The position numbers and the translations under genes are program-made. Below the pieces are notes generated by a model, which ran no database searches, was not told the origin of the DNA, and saw only the letters and a list, made by a program, of their open reading frames with translations. Below are positions 39,113 through 49,984 of a stretch of 64,000 nucleotides of DNA, piece after piece (position 1 is the first letter of the stretch; every line of letters begins with the position of its first letter). The DNA is from Bacillus velezensis (GTDB taxonomy: Bacteria > Bacillota > Bacilli > Bacillales > Bacillaceae). The DNA lies in assembly GCF_001461825.1 (NCBI RefSeq), contig NZ_LLZC01000018.1, forward strand, positions 1-64,000, given 5' to 3'.

Positions 39113-40882
39113 ATGCCGAATAAACAACCAAAACCTAAAGGGAAATTCAGCTCATTTTTTTCATTAGTCAAAAAAACAAAACCATCATACGGTATGCTGG
39201 CCTTCGCGCTGTCTCTCAGTATTGTGACAACGCTCGTCAGCCTGCTGATTCCACTATTGACAAAGCAGCTCGTTGACGGCTTTTCCATGTCGTCGCTGTC
39301 AGGCGTGCAAATCGGAATCATCGCAGCCGTGTTTATCGTACAGGCCGCATTAAGCGCCTACGCCACCTACGCCCTGAACTACAGCGGCCAGAAAATCATC
39401 TCGGGACTGCGTGATTTGTTGTGGCAGAAATTAATTAAACTGCCCGTCTCTTATTTTGACAAAAACGCCACAGGAGAAACGATCAGCCGTGTCACCAATG
39501 ACACAATGGTGGTAAAAGAGCTGATCACAAACAATATCAGCGGATTTATTACCGGAATCATTTCCGTTATCGGGTCACTGACGATCTTATTTTTCATGAA
39601 CTGGAAGCTGACATTGCTCGTGCTGATCGTCGTGCCGCTGGCTGCGGTGATTTTAGTGCCGATCGGCCGGAAAATGTTTAAAATTTCTCGGGAAACACAG
39701 GATGAAACGGCGAGATTCACCGGATTATTAAACCACATCCTCCCGGAAATCAGGCTTGTAAAAGCGTCAAACGCTGAAGAAGCGGAATACGGACGCGGAA
39801 AAGCAGGCATCATGGCGCTCTTTAAACTCGGGCTGCGTGAAGCGAAGGTGCAGTCGCTCGTAGGCCCGCTTATTACACTTGTATTAATGGCGGCGCTGGT
39901 CGCTGTCATCGGGTACGGCGGGATGCAGGTGTCATCCGGTGAATTGACAGCCGGCGCACTCGTTGCCTTTATCCTGTATTTGTTTCAGATCATTATGCCG
40001 ATGGGCCAGATCACTTCATTTTTCACACAGCTTCAAAAATCCGTCGGCGCAACGGAACGGATGATTCATATTCTTGCAGAAAAAGAAGAAGATATCCAAA
40101 CCGGAAAAGCCATTGAAAACGCGGATCAGCCGATTAAGCTTGAACAAGTCTCATTCGGCTACAAAACAGATCAAACCATCTTAAAAGACATTACGGCTAC
40201 GATTGAGGCCGGCAAAGTCACCGCGATCGTCGGACCGAGCGGCGGCGGAAAAACAACGTTATTTAAGCTGCTTGAACGATTCTACAATCCGACTGCGGGC
40301 AGCATCCTGCTCGGAAATGAACCGATTGATACGTATTCCCTTGAGTCATGGCGGGAGCATATCGGCTACGTGTCGCAAGAAAGCCCGTTAATGTCAGGCA
40401 CCATCCGCGACAATATCTGCTACGGATTAAAACGCGAGGTGACTGATGAGGAACTGAGGCAAGCGGCTGACATGGCCTACGCCCTGCAATTTATTGAAGA
40501 CTTACCGAAGAAATTTGAAACCGAGGTCGGTGAGCGGGGAATTATGCTGTCAGGCGGACAGCGCCAGCGCATCGCTATTGCCAGAGCGCTCCTTCGCAAC
40601 CCGAGCATTCTGATGCTTGATGAAGCGACATCAAGTCTGGACAGCCAATCTGAAAAATGGGTGCAGCAGGCGCTGGAAGTTCTAATGGAAGGCCGCACCA
40701 CGATTGTGATCGCCCACCGTTTATCCACGGTTGTGGATGCAGATCAGCTTCTCTTTGTCGAACAGGGTGAAATCACAGGACGGGGCACACACCATGAATT
40801 AATGGCATCCCATTCGCTGTACCGCGATTTTGCGGAACAGCAGCTGAAGCTGAATGCCGACTTAGAAAACAAAGCTGTGTAA
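39113..40882 (+). CDS. bmrA: Multidrug ABC exporter BmrA
   Basis: 589 residues, the exact length of B. subtilis BmrA (YvcC). Six membrane segments lie in the first about 320 residues. The ATPase has Walker [10 protein letters not shown], signature [16 protein letters not shown], Walker [13 protein letters not shown] and H-loop IVIAHRLS. The homodimer expels drugs such as Hoechst 33342, doxorubicin and cervimycin in B. subtilis. ATG 39113 follows AGGAGG; an upstream in-frame ATG (39026) would run through the promoter. A terminator separates it from the two-component genes, whose regulator may control it. Confidence 0.93.
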   Translation: MPNKQPKPKGKFSSFFSLVKKTKPSYGMLAFALSLSIVTTLVSLLIPLLTKQLVDGFSMSSLSGVQIGIIAAVFIVQAALSAYATYALNYSGQKIISGLRDLLWQKLIKLPVSYFDKNATGETISRVTNDTMVVKELITNNISGFITGIISVIGSLTILFFMNWKLTLLVLIVVPLAAVILVPIGRKMFKISRETQDETARFTGLLNHILPEIRLVKASNAEEAEYGRGKAGIMALFKLGLREAKVQSLVGPLITLVLMAALVAVIGYGGMQVSSGELTAGALVAFILYLFQIIMPMGQITSFFTQLQKSVGATERMIHILAEKEEDIQTGKAIENADQPIKLEQVSFGYKTDQTILKDITATIEAGKVTAIVGPSGGGKTTLFKLLERFYNPTAGSILLGNEPIDTYSLESWREHIGYVSQESPLMSGTIRDNICYGLKREVTDEELRQAADMAYALQFIEDLPKKFETEVGERGIMLSGGQRQRIAIARALLRNPSILMLDEATSSLDSQSEKWVQQALEVLMEGRTTIVIAHRLSTVVDADQLLFVEQGEITGRGTHHELMASHSLYRDFAEQQLKLNADLENKAV

Positions 40883-40900
40883 AGCAAGACTTTATGAATA

Positions 40901-40930
40901 AAAAGCAGCTGAAAAAGCTGCTTTTTATTT
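40901..40930 (+). terminator. Terminator after bmrA
   Basis: Perfect stem AAAAGCAGCT (40901-40910) with AGCTGCTTTT (40916-40925), then a T-rich tail. Confidence 0.82.
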
Positions 40931-41083
40931 TGCAGCCGGAGTCCTGTTCATACGGGTGTAGGGTCGGTAACGATGAAGAGCCAAGCCATAAGCGTGTATG
41001 CCGGTACAGGAGACAATGAAAAAATTCGGTTTATAGACATCATGTCGATTCATGAAAAGAAAAAAGCAGAAGGAGGGATTTTC

Positions 41084-41761
41084 ATGGCTGTCATATTGGT
41101 TGCGGATGACGACCGCCATATCCGTGAGCTTGTCCGCCTCATGATGGAGCAGAGCGGTTTTGACGTCGCAGAAGCGGAAGACGGGGAAGCGGCGGTGCGG
41201 CTGATCGAATCAGCACCTATAGATCTCATCATACTGGATGTGATGATGCCGAAAATGGACGGGTTTGAAGTCAGTGAAGCCGTCCGCAGCTTTACGGACA
41301 TTCCGATTTTGATGCTGACGGCAAAAGGCGAAACGCTGGACAAAGTGCAAGGTTTTACTTCCGGAGCGGATGATTATCTCGTCAAACCGTTTGAGCCGCT
41401 TGAGCTGGAAGCAAGGGTCAAAGCATTGCTGAAACGGTACCGGATCACCGCTGAAAAACTGCTGACCATCGGAACGGTCACATTAGATAAGCAATCCCGC
41501 ACCGTAACGCGCGGCGGCGGAGTGGGATTGACATTGCCCCGGCGTGAATTTGAGCTTTTATTTAAGCTCGCCGGTTATCCGAATAAGACGTTTTCAAGAG
41601 AACAATTAATAGAAGATATTTGGGGCTTTGATTATGAAGGTGACGAGCGGACCGTTGATGTGCATATTAAAAGGCTGAGAGAACGGTTTCCGGAAAAAGA
41701 CTATCCGTTTGCCATCCATACGGTGCGGGGGCTCGGGTATCGGTTTGTGGTGACAGGATGA
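41084..41761 (+). CDS. OmpR-family response regulator, HssR-like
   Basis: 225 residues. The receiver domain has the acidic pair DDD near the N-terminus, phospho-Asp in LIILDVMMPKMDG and Lys in DDYLVKPF. The C-terminal winged helix reads LTLPRREFELLFKLAGYPNK, then FSREQLIEDIWGFDYEGDERT and VDVHIKRLRERF, which closely follows staphylococcal HssR. ATG 41084 follows AAGGAGGG; an open frame extends upstream to 40973 without a ribosome site. It overlaps the kinase gene by 4 bases. Its probable binding site is in front of bmrA. Confidence 0.85.
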   Translation: MAVILVADDDRHIRELVRLMMEQSGFDVAEAEDGEAAVRLIESAPIDLIILDVMMPKMDGFEVSEAVRSFTDIPILMLTAKGETLDKVQGFTSGADDYLVKPFEPLELEARVKALLKRYRITAEKLLTIGTVTLDKQSRTVTRGGGVGLTLPRREFELLFKLAGYPNKTFSREQLIEDIWGFDYEGDERTVDVHIKRLRERFPEKDYPFAIHTVRGLGYRFVVTG

Positions 41762-42819
41762 AACGGATCTTCAGAACGGCTGGGAAAATCATCATCCTTC
41801 TCACCGTCACCGCATTCTTATGGCTGGCGGCTCACCTGATCGTTCAGGGATTCGGTCTCATATGGCCGATTTTGCTTGTGCCGTACGCCGAGCAGATTGT
41901 GACGCTTTGGCTTGTTTTCGGCCTGCTGTTTGTAACGATGTTTATTTTTTCAAAGTCAGCACGTGAAAGACATCATGCGATCTGGGATTCGCTGACCGCC
42001 ACGATCAAGCAAATGTCGAGCGGCAACTTCACAGCGGCCGCTTCCCGGAAAATGGAGAAGATTGAGCGGAACCACCCCGTGACGAAATTGGCTGATGAAC
42101 TGTCGACACTCGCCGCGGAACTGAGTGAAATGGAAAAACTGAAACAAGAATTTATTTCGAACGTTTCCCATGAAATCCAAACCCCGCTCACTTCATTAAA
42201 GGGCTACGCGCATCTTCTGAAAAAACCGGATTTATCATATGAGGAGCGGGGGCGCTACTTACACATCATCGAAACAGAAACAGAACGATTATCAAAAATC
42301 AGTGAAAATCTGCTGAAGCTCACTGCGCTTGAACGCCAAACCGAACCGATACAAAAAAAACCGTTCCGCATTGACAAACAGCTGCGGCGCACCATATTGA
42401 CCTGTGAGCCTGAATGGTCCGCCAAACAGATTGAGTTTCTCATTGATTTACAGGAGTCGTATGTGTACGGAGATGAAGCGCTGCTCAGCCAAGTATGGAT
42501 GAATCTGATTCACAATGCCGTAAAATTTACCGGTGAAGGCGGCCGCATTTCCGTTAAAATTGCAGATCTGCCGGGAGCGGCGGCTGTCGAAATCGCCGAC
42601 GACGGAATCGGAATGGAGCCTGAACAGGCGGAGCGTGTATTTGAACGGTTTTATAAAGCGGACAAGGCGAGAAACGCAGGGGGAAGCGGGCTCGGCCTGT
42701 CTATCGCCCAAAAAATCGCAGAGCTGCACGGCGGTTCGATAGAGGTTGAGAGCAAGCGCGGCGAAGGAACCCTTTTCCGCGTCATTCTTCCAGCCGAGCC
42801 TCGTGAAAAAAACAGCTAA
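41758..42819 (+). CDS. Sensor histidine kinase, HssS-like with almost no external domain
   Basis: 353 residues. Two membrane segments (about 9-31 and 46-64) are joined by only about 14 residues, so there is no sizeable extracellular sensor; the signal is probably perceived in the membrane. A HAMP-like linker, H-box FISNVSHEIQTPLTSLKGY, N-box LIHNAVKFT, G1 DDGIGM, F-box ERFYKADK and G2 GGSGLGLSIAQ follow. It pairs with the HssR-like regulator by ATGA overlap. Classical HssS has a large external domain, so the ligand could differ. It is not a BceS/PsdS-type kinase: the H-box differs. Confidence 0.85.
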   Translation: MKRIFRTAGKIIILLTVTAFLWLAAHLIVQGFGLIWPILLVPYAEQIVTLWLVFGLLFVTMFIFSKSARERHHAIWDSLTATIKQMSSGNFTAAASRKMEKIERNHPVTKLADELSTLAAELSEMEKLKQEFISNVSHEIQTPLTSLKGYAHLLKKPDLSYEERGRYLHIIETETERLSKISENLLKLTALERQTEPIQKKPFRIDKQLRRTILTCEPEWSAKQIEFLIDLQESYVYGDEALLSQVWMNLIHNAVKFTGEGGRISVKIADLPGAAAVEIADDGIGMEPEQAERVFERFYKADKARNAGGSGLGLSIAQKIAELHGGSIEVESKRGEGTLFRVILPAEPREKNS

Positions 42820-42872
42820 AATCTGGTCGAACCAGCCAGTAAAAAACGAAGCCGATCCTGTCTTTTGAACTA

Positions 42873-42900
42873 TTGAGGCGAAACCGTTTTATGGTATACT
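42873..42900 (+). promoter_or_regulatory. Candidate sigma-A promoter of yvcD
   Basis: TTGAGG (42873-42878), 16-base spacer, TATACT (42895-42900), 34 bases before the yvcD start. Confidence 0.6.
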
Positions 42901-42934
42901 ACTGACGGTAATACGTATAAAACGGAGGATATTT

Positions 42935-44389
42935 GTGGGAAAACACACTTCTGAACAGAAAAAGCACGCGCAAATTGTCCAGCTGCTTCAGGATGGACAA
43001 TATTTTTTTCATAAAGGCTTAAAAGCATATAAAGAGCGGAATTTAAAACGGGCCAGCAAACTGATTCAGCGGGCCGTCCACCTCGAGCCGAATGATTCCG
43101 AAATGCTGTCCCGGCTGGCCGTCATTTATTCTGAAATGGGCCACTACCAGCAGTCAAATGAGCTGTTCGACTTTATTTTGGTGAACCTGAAAGAAGAAAT
43201 GCCCGAGTGTCATTACTTTAAAGCGAATAATTTCGCGCATTTGGGACTCTTTCAGGAAGCATACAAAGAAGCGGCGGCTTATTCAGATGCCGATCCGGAC
43301 GGTGAATTCAGCGAAGAGATTGAAAATCTGATGGAGCTTTTGGATTTCGGTGAAGCGGGTGAAGACGAATCGCTCTATGACCAGGATGAGCTGCTGATCA
43401 GGCAGGACCGGGCAAAAACGCTTCTTGAGAGCGGCCAGCTTCATGAAGCGGTTGTCATGCTTGAAGAGATTACGGCCGATTATCCCGAGCTTTGGTCTGC
43501 ATACAACAACCTGGCGCTCGCTTACTTTTACTCAGGCAATGTCACAAAAGCGAAACAAACGGTATTCGAAGTGCTTGAGAAAAATGAAGGCAATCTCCAT
43601 GCCCTGTGCAACCTCCTTGTATTCTGCTATTACGAGAGGGAAGATGAAAAAGTCGGAGAATTGAGCGAAAGGCTCGCTAATGTGTATCCGATTTTATTCG
43701 AACAGCGCTATAAGCTGGGGGCGACGCTTGCGCTTGTCGGCAGACATGATCTCGGTTATAAATGGCTCCGTTCTCTTTACAAAAGCGGGTTCGAAGGCGA
43801 CGAAACGTTTTATTACTGGCTTGCCGCCTCAGCCTACGGGACAGGCCGCACAGAATTTGCGGAAACCATTTGGAAAAAGGCCGAAGCCGAATTTCCCGAA
43901 TCAGACCGGCCCGCGCCTTGGGCGGAGCGGCAGGAACCGCTGCCTGCTTCACTTGAACAGCGGCTTGCCGCCTATTATATCAGCAGCGCTGAAGGAGAGC
44001 GGAACCAGCTTGAAAAAGTTCTGACGGCAAAACGCGCCGTTTCACCGTTTGAACAAGATTTCGTCAGATTGCTGCTTTCCGGTGAAAAAGGCGCTTCAGA
44101 CGTTTCCGGTGATGCGCTGTTCACGTATCGGACGGTCAAGCTTCTGGAGAAAGCGGAAGCCGACAGTTTAAAAACTGACGTCATGAGCTGCTGGGTTTTT
44201 CACGTCATTCAGCACATCCGCGCCGCCGCTGCCGTACAGAATGAGCGGGCGTGGGCCGCAGCCATCGCATATGTATGGAAAGAAGCAAACGGCGAAAAAA
44301 CGACGAAAAAAGAAACGGCCGCCGTTTACGGTATAACGCCGGCAACACTTTCGAAATACATCAGACAAATAGATGATATATTAGAATAA
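42935..44389 (+). CDS. yvcD: TPR-repeat protein YvcD
   Basis: 484 residues, cytoplasmic. Tetratricopeptide-like repeats are visible from about 30 to 330 (for example LKRASKLIQRAVHLEPNDSE and LWSAYNNLALAYFYSGN). The C-terminal TKKETAAVYGITPATLSKYI looks like a small helix-turn-helix. GTG 42935 follows ACGGAGG. Function unknown; same length and position as YvcD of B. subtilis, just before cwlO. Confidence 0.87.
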   Translation: MGKHTSEQKKHAQIVQLLQDGQYFFHKGLKAYKERNLKRASKLIQRAVHLEPNDSEMLSRLAVIYSEMGHYQQSNELFDFILVNLKEEMPECHYFKANNFAHLGLFQEAYKEAAAYSDADPDGEFSEEIENLMELLDFGEAGEDESLYDQDELLIRQDRAKTLLESGQLHEAVVMLEEITADYPELWSAYNNLALAYFYSGNVTKAKQTVFEVLEKNEGNLHALCNLLVFCYYEREDEKVGELSERLANVYPILFEQRYKLGATLALVGRHDLGYKWLRSLYKSGFEGDETFYYWLAASAYGTGRTEFAETIWKKAEAEFPESDRPAPWAERQEPLPASLEQRLAAYYISSAEGERNQLEKVLTAKRAVSPFEQDFVRLLLSGEKGASDVSGDALFTYRTVKLLEKAEADSLKTDVMSCWVFHVIQHIRAAAAVQNERAWAAAIAYVWKEANGEKTTKKETAAVYGITPATLSKYIRQIDDILE

Positions 44390-44427
44390 AACCGATTCTT
44401 TCTATATAAAGAGTCGGTTCTTTTTTT
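44390..44427 (+). terminator. Terminator after yvcD
   Basis: AACCGATTCTTT (44390-44401) pairs with AAAGAGTCGGTT (44408-44419) with one G-U pair; CTTTTTTT follows. Confidence 0.85.
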
Positions 44428-44566
44428 ATCAGAAAGGGGCAAACAGAACTTTACCGCCGAAAAAAGAGGTATTCATACGTATTTTTTTGCTTTTTGAATC
44501 GAAATCGGGCTGTAATCACCGTTTATTTTGCAAAATATGAGATTTGCAATCACATTGAAATATAAC

Positions 44567-44600
44567 TGTAATAAAAATTGTCGAAACATGATGGTATAAT
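44567..44600 (+). promoter_or_regulatory. cwlO promoter with candidate WalR site
   Basis: TATAAT (44595-44600) lacks a recognisable -35 box. TGTAAT-N5-TTGTCG (44567-44583) sits at that place and resembles the WalR (YycF) repeat TGTWAH-N5-TGTWAH in its first half. cwlO of B. subtilis is a WalKR target. The leader to the start codon is about 175 bases and holds a small hairpin CCTCAC-GGGTAT-GTGAGG (44695-44712). Confidence 0.5.
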
Positions 44601-44784
44601 GAGTCTCGTACATAAGAGATTAGTTTATTTTACATGTGCTGTATAATCTATACCAATTTAAAAGATTTAAAGATTCATACATAAAAATCATCAGCCTCAC
44701 GGGTATGTGAGGGAGCGTAACTTTGATGTTCATAATAGAATTCCAAATGAGAACAGGTTTAAAGTAAAAGGGAGGAAAGAAAAA

Positions 44785-46197
44785 GTGAAAAAGAGTTTAT
44801 TAACACTTGGTTTGGCTTCCGTCATCGGGACAAGCAGTTTTTTGATCCCGTTTACAAAAACTGCATCGGCGGAAACATTAGACAGCAAAAAAGCGAAAAT
44901 TGAAAGCAAGCAATCTGAGGTGGCTTCAAGCCTTGAAGCAAAAGAAAGAGAATTGTCTAAGCTTCAGGACAAGCAGGCTAAGATTGAAAAAGAACTGAAA
45001 GACATTAACGCTAAAGCGTTGGATACAAGCAATAAAATCGAAGATAAAAAAGCTGAAAACGAAAAAACGAAAAAGCAGATCGCTGATTTGAAAAAAGAAA
45101 TCAAAGAAACAGAAGCGCGTATTGAAAAACGCAATGAAATCCTGAAAAAACGCGTTCGTTCTTTACAGGAAAACGGCGGTTCTCAAGGATACATAGATGT
45201 TCTTTTAGGGGCGACAAGCTTCGGAGACTTCATTTCCCGTGCGACTGCGGTATCTTCTATCGTTGATGCGGATAAAGAGCTGATCAAACAGCAGGAGCAG
45301 GATAAAGCGAAACTCGAAGACGCAGAAGCTGAACTTAACGTGAAGCTGAAAAAAGTTCAAGATGATCTTGCGAAACTCGAGTCTATGCAAAAAGACCTGA
45401 ACAAACAGCTTGATCAGAAAGACAAGCTTTTTGACGAAGCGAAAAACGGACAGAAAAAAGCGGCTTCCGCTATCTCTGATCTGAAAAAAGAAGCATCAAA
45501 GCTTGCAAACGAAAAAGCTGACACTGAAAAAGAACAGAAGCGCATTAAAGCTGAGCAGGCTGCAGCGGCTGCCCTGATCAAAAAACAGGAAGAAGCGCAA
45601 AAAGCTTCTGAAGACCAAAACCAAAAAGATGACAGCCAGCCGGCACCGGCGGTTAAAACTGTGAAAAAAGCGGCTGTTTCAACATCATCTGATTCATCTG
45701 ACAGCTCAAGCAAACCGAAGAGCACTTCAGGCGGATCATCTCATAACAGCGGCGGTTCAGATGATTCTGACGGCGGATCTGTTATTTCAAATTCAGGCGG
45801 TATTGAAGGCGCGATCAGCGTAGGTTCAAGCCTTGTGGGTCAATCCCCGTACAAATTCGGCGGCGGACGCACTCAATCTGATATTAACAACCGTATTTTT
45901 GACTGCTCTTCATTCGTACGCTGGGCTTATGCTAACGCAGGCGTTAACCTCGGACCTGCAAGCGGCACAAACACAGATACATTAATCGGAAGAGGTAAAG
46001 CAGTAAGCGCGTCTGACATGAAACGCGGAGACTTAGTATTCTTCAATACGTATAAAACAAACGGCCACGTCGGCATCTACTTAGGTAACGGAACGTTCCT
46101 GAACGATAATACATCACACGGTGTATCCATTGATTCTATGAGCAATCCTTACTGGAAGAAAGCATTCAACGGCAATGTAAGACGTGTCGTGCAATAA
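44785..46197 (+). CDS. cwlO: D,L-endopeptidase CwlO (NlpC/P60)
   Basis: 470 residues from GTG 44785 (GGAGG upstream). A signal peptide ends near AETLDSK. Residues about 30-290 are a long coiled coil, followed by a Ser/Gly/Asp-rich linker (about 315-350) and a C-terminal NlpC/P60 hydrolase with catalytic Cys374 ([10 protein letters not shown]) and His428 (NGHVGIYLG). CwlO cuts the D-Glu-mDAP bond of peptidoglycan stem peptides and is needed for lateral wall growth together with LytE; FtsEX activates it through the coiled coil. Upstream in-frame ATG 44707 lies in the leader and lacks a signal-peptide-like start. Confidence 0.95.
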   Translation: MKKSLLTLGLASVIGTSSFLIPFTKTASAETLDSKKAKIESKQSEVASSLEAKERELSKLQDKQAKIEKELKDINAKALDTSNKIEDKKAENEKTKKQIADLKKEIKETEARIEKRNEILKKRVRSLQENGGSQGYIDVLLGATSFGDFISRATAVSSIVDADKELIKQQEQDKAKLEDAEAELNVKLKKVQDDLAKLESMQKDLNKQLDQKDKLFDEAKNGQKKAASAISDLKKEASKLANEKADTEKEQKRIKAEQAAAAALIKKQEEAQKASEDQNQKDDSQPAPAVKTVKKAAVSTSSDSSDSSSKPKSTSGGSSHNSGGSDDSDGGSVISNSGGIEGAISVGSSLVGQSPYKFGGGRTQSDINNRIFDCSSFVRWAYANAGVNLGPASGTNTDTLIGRGKAVSASDMKRGDLVFFNTYKTNGHVGIYLGNGTFLNDNTSHGVSIDSMSNPYWKKAFNGNVRRVVQ

Positions 46198-46209
46198 TGA
46201 ATAAGACAA

Positions 46210-46240
46210 GGGCCTTCTATCCCGGAAGGCTCTTTCTTTA
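46210..46240 (+). terminator. Terminator after cwlO
   Basis: GGGCCTTC (46210-46217) pairs with GAAGGCTC (46225-46232) with one G-U pair; TTTCTTTA follows. Confidence 0.7.
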
Positions 46241-46397
46241 TTTGTATACCCGCTCAGGAGCTGTCTAATCACGGTTTTTCAGAAAAATGAGCAAAAAAAT
46301 AGCGAATTGCCCTCAGATTTAATAGGATATGGGTAAGGAATACGATTGATGGGGATTCTTAGTCATATAGGGTGCGCCCCATTTCGAAAAGGAGTGA

Positions 46398-47354
<957 letters not shown>

Positions 47355-47473
47355 TCACTGTAATGTTCAGTTTTTGAATCGTTACTGTGTTTTAATTACG
47401 CTGTAACACGGGTGAAATACTGATGTTTTAAGATGAATGTAGTAATTGACCCCCTTTTTAATGAATACACTTT

Positions 47474-47505
47474 GGCACGGATTCCAATATCCGTGCCCTT
47501 TTTTT
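47474..47505 (+). terminator. Terminator between trxB and yvcI
   Basis: Perfect 9-bp stem GGCACGGAT (47474-47482) with ATCCGTGCC (47489-47497), then CTTTTTTT. It lies about 120 bases after trxB; nothing else is seen in the gap. Confidence 0.83.
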
Positions 47506-47627
47506 GCGATTTTCTGTTTTCTGTCAAATAAAAGAAAAGGATGTCGGTGTCTCTGCATTGTGAGAGACATGCCGAAACGGTATAATGAAGAGACGATGAT
47601 TTGTTGAGAAGGTTAGGTGACGTACTT

Positions 47628-48095
47628 GTGCAAAGAGTGACAAATTGTGTGCTGCAGACAGATGATCAGGTTCTCCTTCTCCAAAAGCCGAGACGGGGCT
47701 GGTGGGTCGCGCCCGGCGGGAAGATGGAAAGCGGCGAATCCGTCAGAGATTCCGTCATCAGAGAGTACAGAGAAGAGACGGGCATTTATATACTAAATCC
47801 GCAGTTAAAAGGCGTGTTTACCTTTATTATTAAGGAACAGGAACAAATCGTGTCAGAGTGGATGATGTTTACTTTCGTCGCCGACTCGTACACGGGGCGG
47901 AATGTCGCTGAATCAGAGGAAGGCGTTCTGAAGTGGCATGACGTAAAAGATATCCACAGCCTTCCGATGGCCCCCGGAGACGGGCATATCCTTGATTTTA
48001 TGATCAAGGGCCAAGGGCTTTTGCACGGCACCTTTACGTATACGCCGGACTTCGAGCTGCTCAGTTATCGTTTAGATCCGCAGCTTATCAAATAA
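47628..48095 (+). CDS. yvcI: Nudix hydrolase YvcI
   Basis: 155 residues from GTG 47628 (AGGTGA 8 bases upstream), giving MQRVTNC as in relatives; the frame is open to TTG 47601. The Nudix box is [22 protein letters not shown]. It hydrolyses a nucleoside-diphosphate-linked compound, substrate unproven. First gene of yvcI-rapZ-glmR-whiA-crh-yvcN. Confidence 0.9.
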   Translation: MQRVTNCVLQTDDQVLLLQKPRRGWWVAPGGKMESGESVRDSVIREYREETGIYILNPQLKGVFTFIIKEQEQIVSEWMMFTFVADSYTGRNVAESEEGVLKWHDVKDIHSLPMAPGDGHILDFMIKGQGLLHGTFTYTPDFELLSYRLDPQLIK

Positions 48096-48120
48096 AAGAA
48101 AGACCGCAGGGGGGAGAAAG

Positions 48121-49008
48121 ATGAGTATGAATGAAAACCATGATATTCAGCTCGTCATCATTACGGGAATGTCCGGAGCGGGGAAAACCGTCGCCATTCA
48201 AAGCTTTGAGGATCTCGGCTATTTTTGCGTCGACAATCTGCCGCCTTCCTTGCTGCCGAAATTTTTGGAGCTGATGAAAGAATCAAGTTCAAAAATGAGC
48301 AAGGTCGCGCTTGTCATGGATCTGCGGGGACGCGAATTTTTTGACAGGCTGATTGAGGCGCTGGATGAAATGGCGGAAAATCCGTGGATTACACCGCGTA
48401 TTCTCTTTTTAGACGCTAAGGATTCCATTCTTGTGACGAGATACAAAGAAACGAGGCGTTCTCACCCGCTGGCCGCTACCGGGCTTCCTCTTGAAGGAAT
48501 CGCGCTGGAACGCCAGCTGCTTGAAGAATTGAAAGGGCGCTCTCAGCTGATCTATGACACATCGGATATGAAACCGCGTGATCTGCGTGAAAAAATCGTG
48601 GCGCATTTCGCCACGAACCAAGGTGAAACATTTACAGTGAACGTAATGTCATTCGGGTTCAAATACGGGCTTCCGATAGATGCCGACCTCGTGTTTGATG
48701 TAAGGTTTCTGCCGAATCCGTTCTACATTGAAAGCATGAGGCCGCTTACGGGGAAAGATGAGGAAGTGTCGTCCTATGTGATGAAGTGGAACGAAACACA
48801 AAAGTTTATTGAAAAGCTTGTTGATCTGCTCGGCTTTATGCTTCCGTCTTATAAGCGGGAAGGTAAAAGCCAGCTTGTCATCGCGATCGGCTGTACGGGC
48901 GGCCAGCACCGCTCCGTCACGCTCGCTGAGTATTTGGCTGACTATTTTAAAAAAGATTTCTATACTCATGTCACTCACCGGGACATTGAAAAGAGAAGCC
49001 GGAAATGA
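48121..49008 (+). CDS. rapZ: RNase adapter RapZ homologue (YvcJ)
   Basis: 295 residues. P-loop [11 protein letters not shown] near the N-terminus and the conserved C-terminal [11 protein letters not shown]. YvcJ hydrolyses GTP/ATP and is linked to competence in B. subtilis. In enteric bacteria RapZ controls glmS through small RNAs, a mechanism not shown in Bacillus. GGGGGGAG lies before the ATG. Confidence 0.94.
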   Translation: MSMNENHDIQLVIITGMSGAGKTVAIQSFEDLGYFCVDNLPPSLLPKFLELMKESSSKMSKVALVMDLRGREFFDRLIEALDEMAENPWITPRILFLDAKDSILVTRYKETRRSHPLAATGLPLEGIALERQLLEELKGRSQLIYDTSDMKPRDLREKIVAHFATNQGETFTVNVMSFGFKYGLPIDADLVFDVRFLPNPFYIESMRPLTGKDEEVSSYVMKWNETQKFIEKLVDLLGFMLPSYKREGKSQLVIAIGCTGGQHRSVTLAEYLADYFKKDFYTHVTHRDIEKRSRK

Positions 49009-49958
49009 ATAAGAAGCCGAAAATCGCAATCTTCGGCGGCGGAACGGGTCTGTCCGTGCTGCTTCGGGGGTTAAAGCATAAGCCCGTTGATATTACGGCG
49101 ATTGTGACAGTTGCTGATGACGGCGGAAGTTCAGGCCGTCTGCGGGATGAACTTCAAATTCCGCCGCCGGGTGACATCCGTAACGTACTGGCCGCTTTGT
49201 CAGATGTTGAGCCGCTCGTTGAAAATCTGTTTCAGCACCGTTTCAACAAAGGAAGCGACTTAACCGGACATTCGCTCGGCAATTTGATTTTGGCAGCGAT
49301 GACAAATATAACCGGTGATTTCTTTCACGCTGTCACCGAAATGAGCAAGGTGCTGAATGTGCGCGGCAGAGTGCTGCCGGCTGCCAACACCAGTGTCGTT
49401 CTTCACGCTGAAATGGAGGACGGGCAGGTCGTCTCCGGAGAATCGACAATCCCTTCTTACGGCCAGCGGATTAAACGGGTGTTTCTTACGCCTGAAAAAA
49501 TTGATCCGCTCCCGGAAACGATTGACGTCATCCGTCAGGCCGATTTAATCATTATCGGTCCGGGAAGCCTGTACACAAGCATTCTTCCGAATCTGCTCGT
49601 GCCGAAAATCGGAGAAGAAGTCGTCAAGGCTGCGGCCAAAAAAGTATATATATGCAACGTCATGACACAGCCCGGCGAGACGCTGCAATACAGCGCGGCC
49701 GACCATGTCAAGGCGCTGAACGATCATATGGAGCAGCCGTTTATCGACACGATCTTAATCAACAATGAGGAGATCCCTGACGAAATCAAAAGCAAATATG
49801 CGAAAGAGCTGGCCCGGCCCGTCGACTTCAATATTGAAAAGCTGAAATCCATGGGGCTTGAGGTCATCAGGGATCAGATTATCACGTATAAAAATGGCGT
49901 AATCCGTCACGATACACATAAAGTGGCTTCTCTTCTTGTCGATTTATTAAGGGACTAG
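49005..49958 (+). CDS. glmR: GlmR (YvcK), UDP-sugar-binding regulator of carbon flow to the wall
   Basis: 317 residues. [14 protein letters not shown] near the N-terminus and the CofD-like fold ([19 protein letters not shown]) are clear. GlmR binds UDP-GlcNAc and stimulates GlmS; needed for growth on gluconeogenic carbon. It overlaps rapZ by 4 bases. Confidence 0.94.
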   Translation: MNKKPKIAIFGGGTGLSVLLRGLKHKPVDITAIVTVADDGGSSGRLRDELQIPPPGDIRNVLAALSDVEPLVENLFQHRFNKGSDLTGHSLGNLILAAMTNITGDFFHAVTEMSKVLNVRGRVLPAANTSVVLHAEMEDGQVVSGESTIPSYGQRIKRVFLTPEKIDPLPETIDVIRQADLIIIGPGSLYTSILPNLLVPKIGEEVVKAAAKKVYICNVMTQPGETLQYSAADHVKALNDHMEQPFIDTILINNEEIPDEIKSKYAKELARPVDFNIEKLKSMGLEVIRDQIITYKNGVIRHDTHKVASLLVDLLRD

Positions 49959-49984
49959 AGGCCTTTTGAAATGAGGTGGCTAAT

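Noticed and set aside
40973-41083. In-frame upstream extension of the response regulator
   Set aside because: The 37 extra codons have no ribosome site and do not belong to a receiver domain; ATG 41084 has AAGGAGGG.
41084-42819. Assignment of the two-component pair as PsdRS/BceRS
   Set aside because: The kinase H-box and regulator C-terminus do not look like the BceS/BceR type, and no psdAB-like transporter genes follow; the HssRS-like reading fits better.
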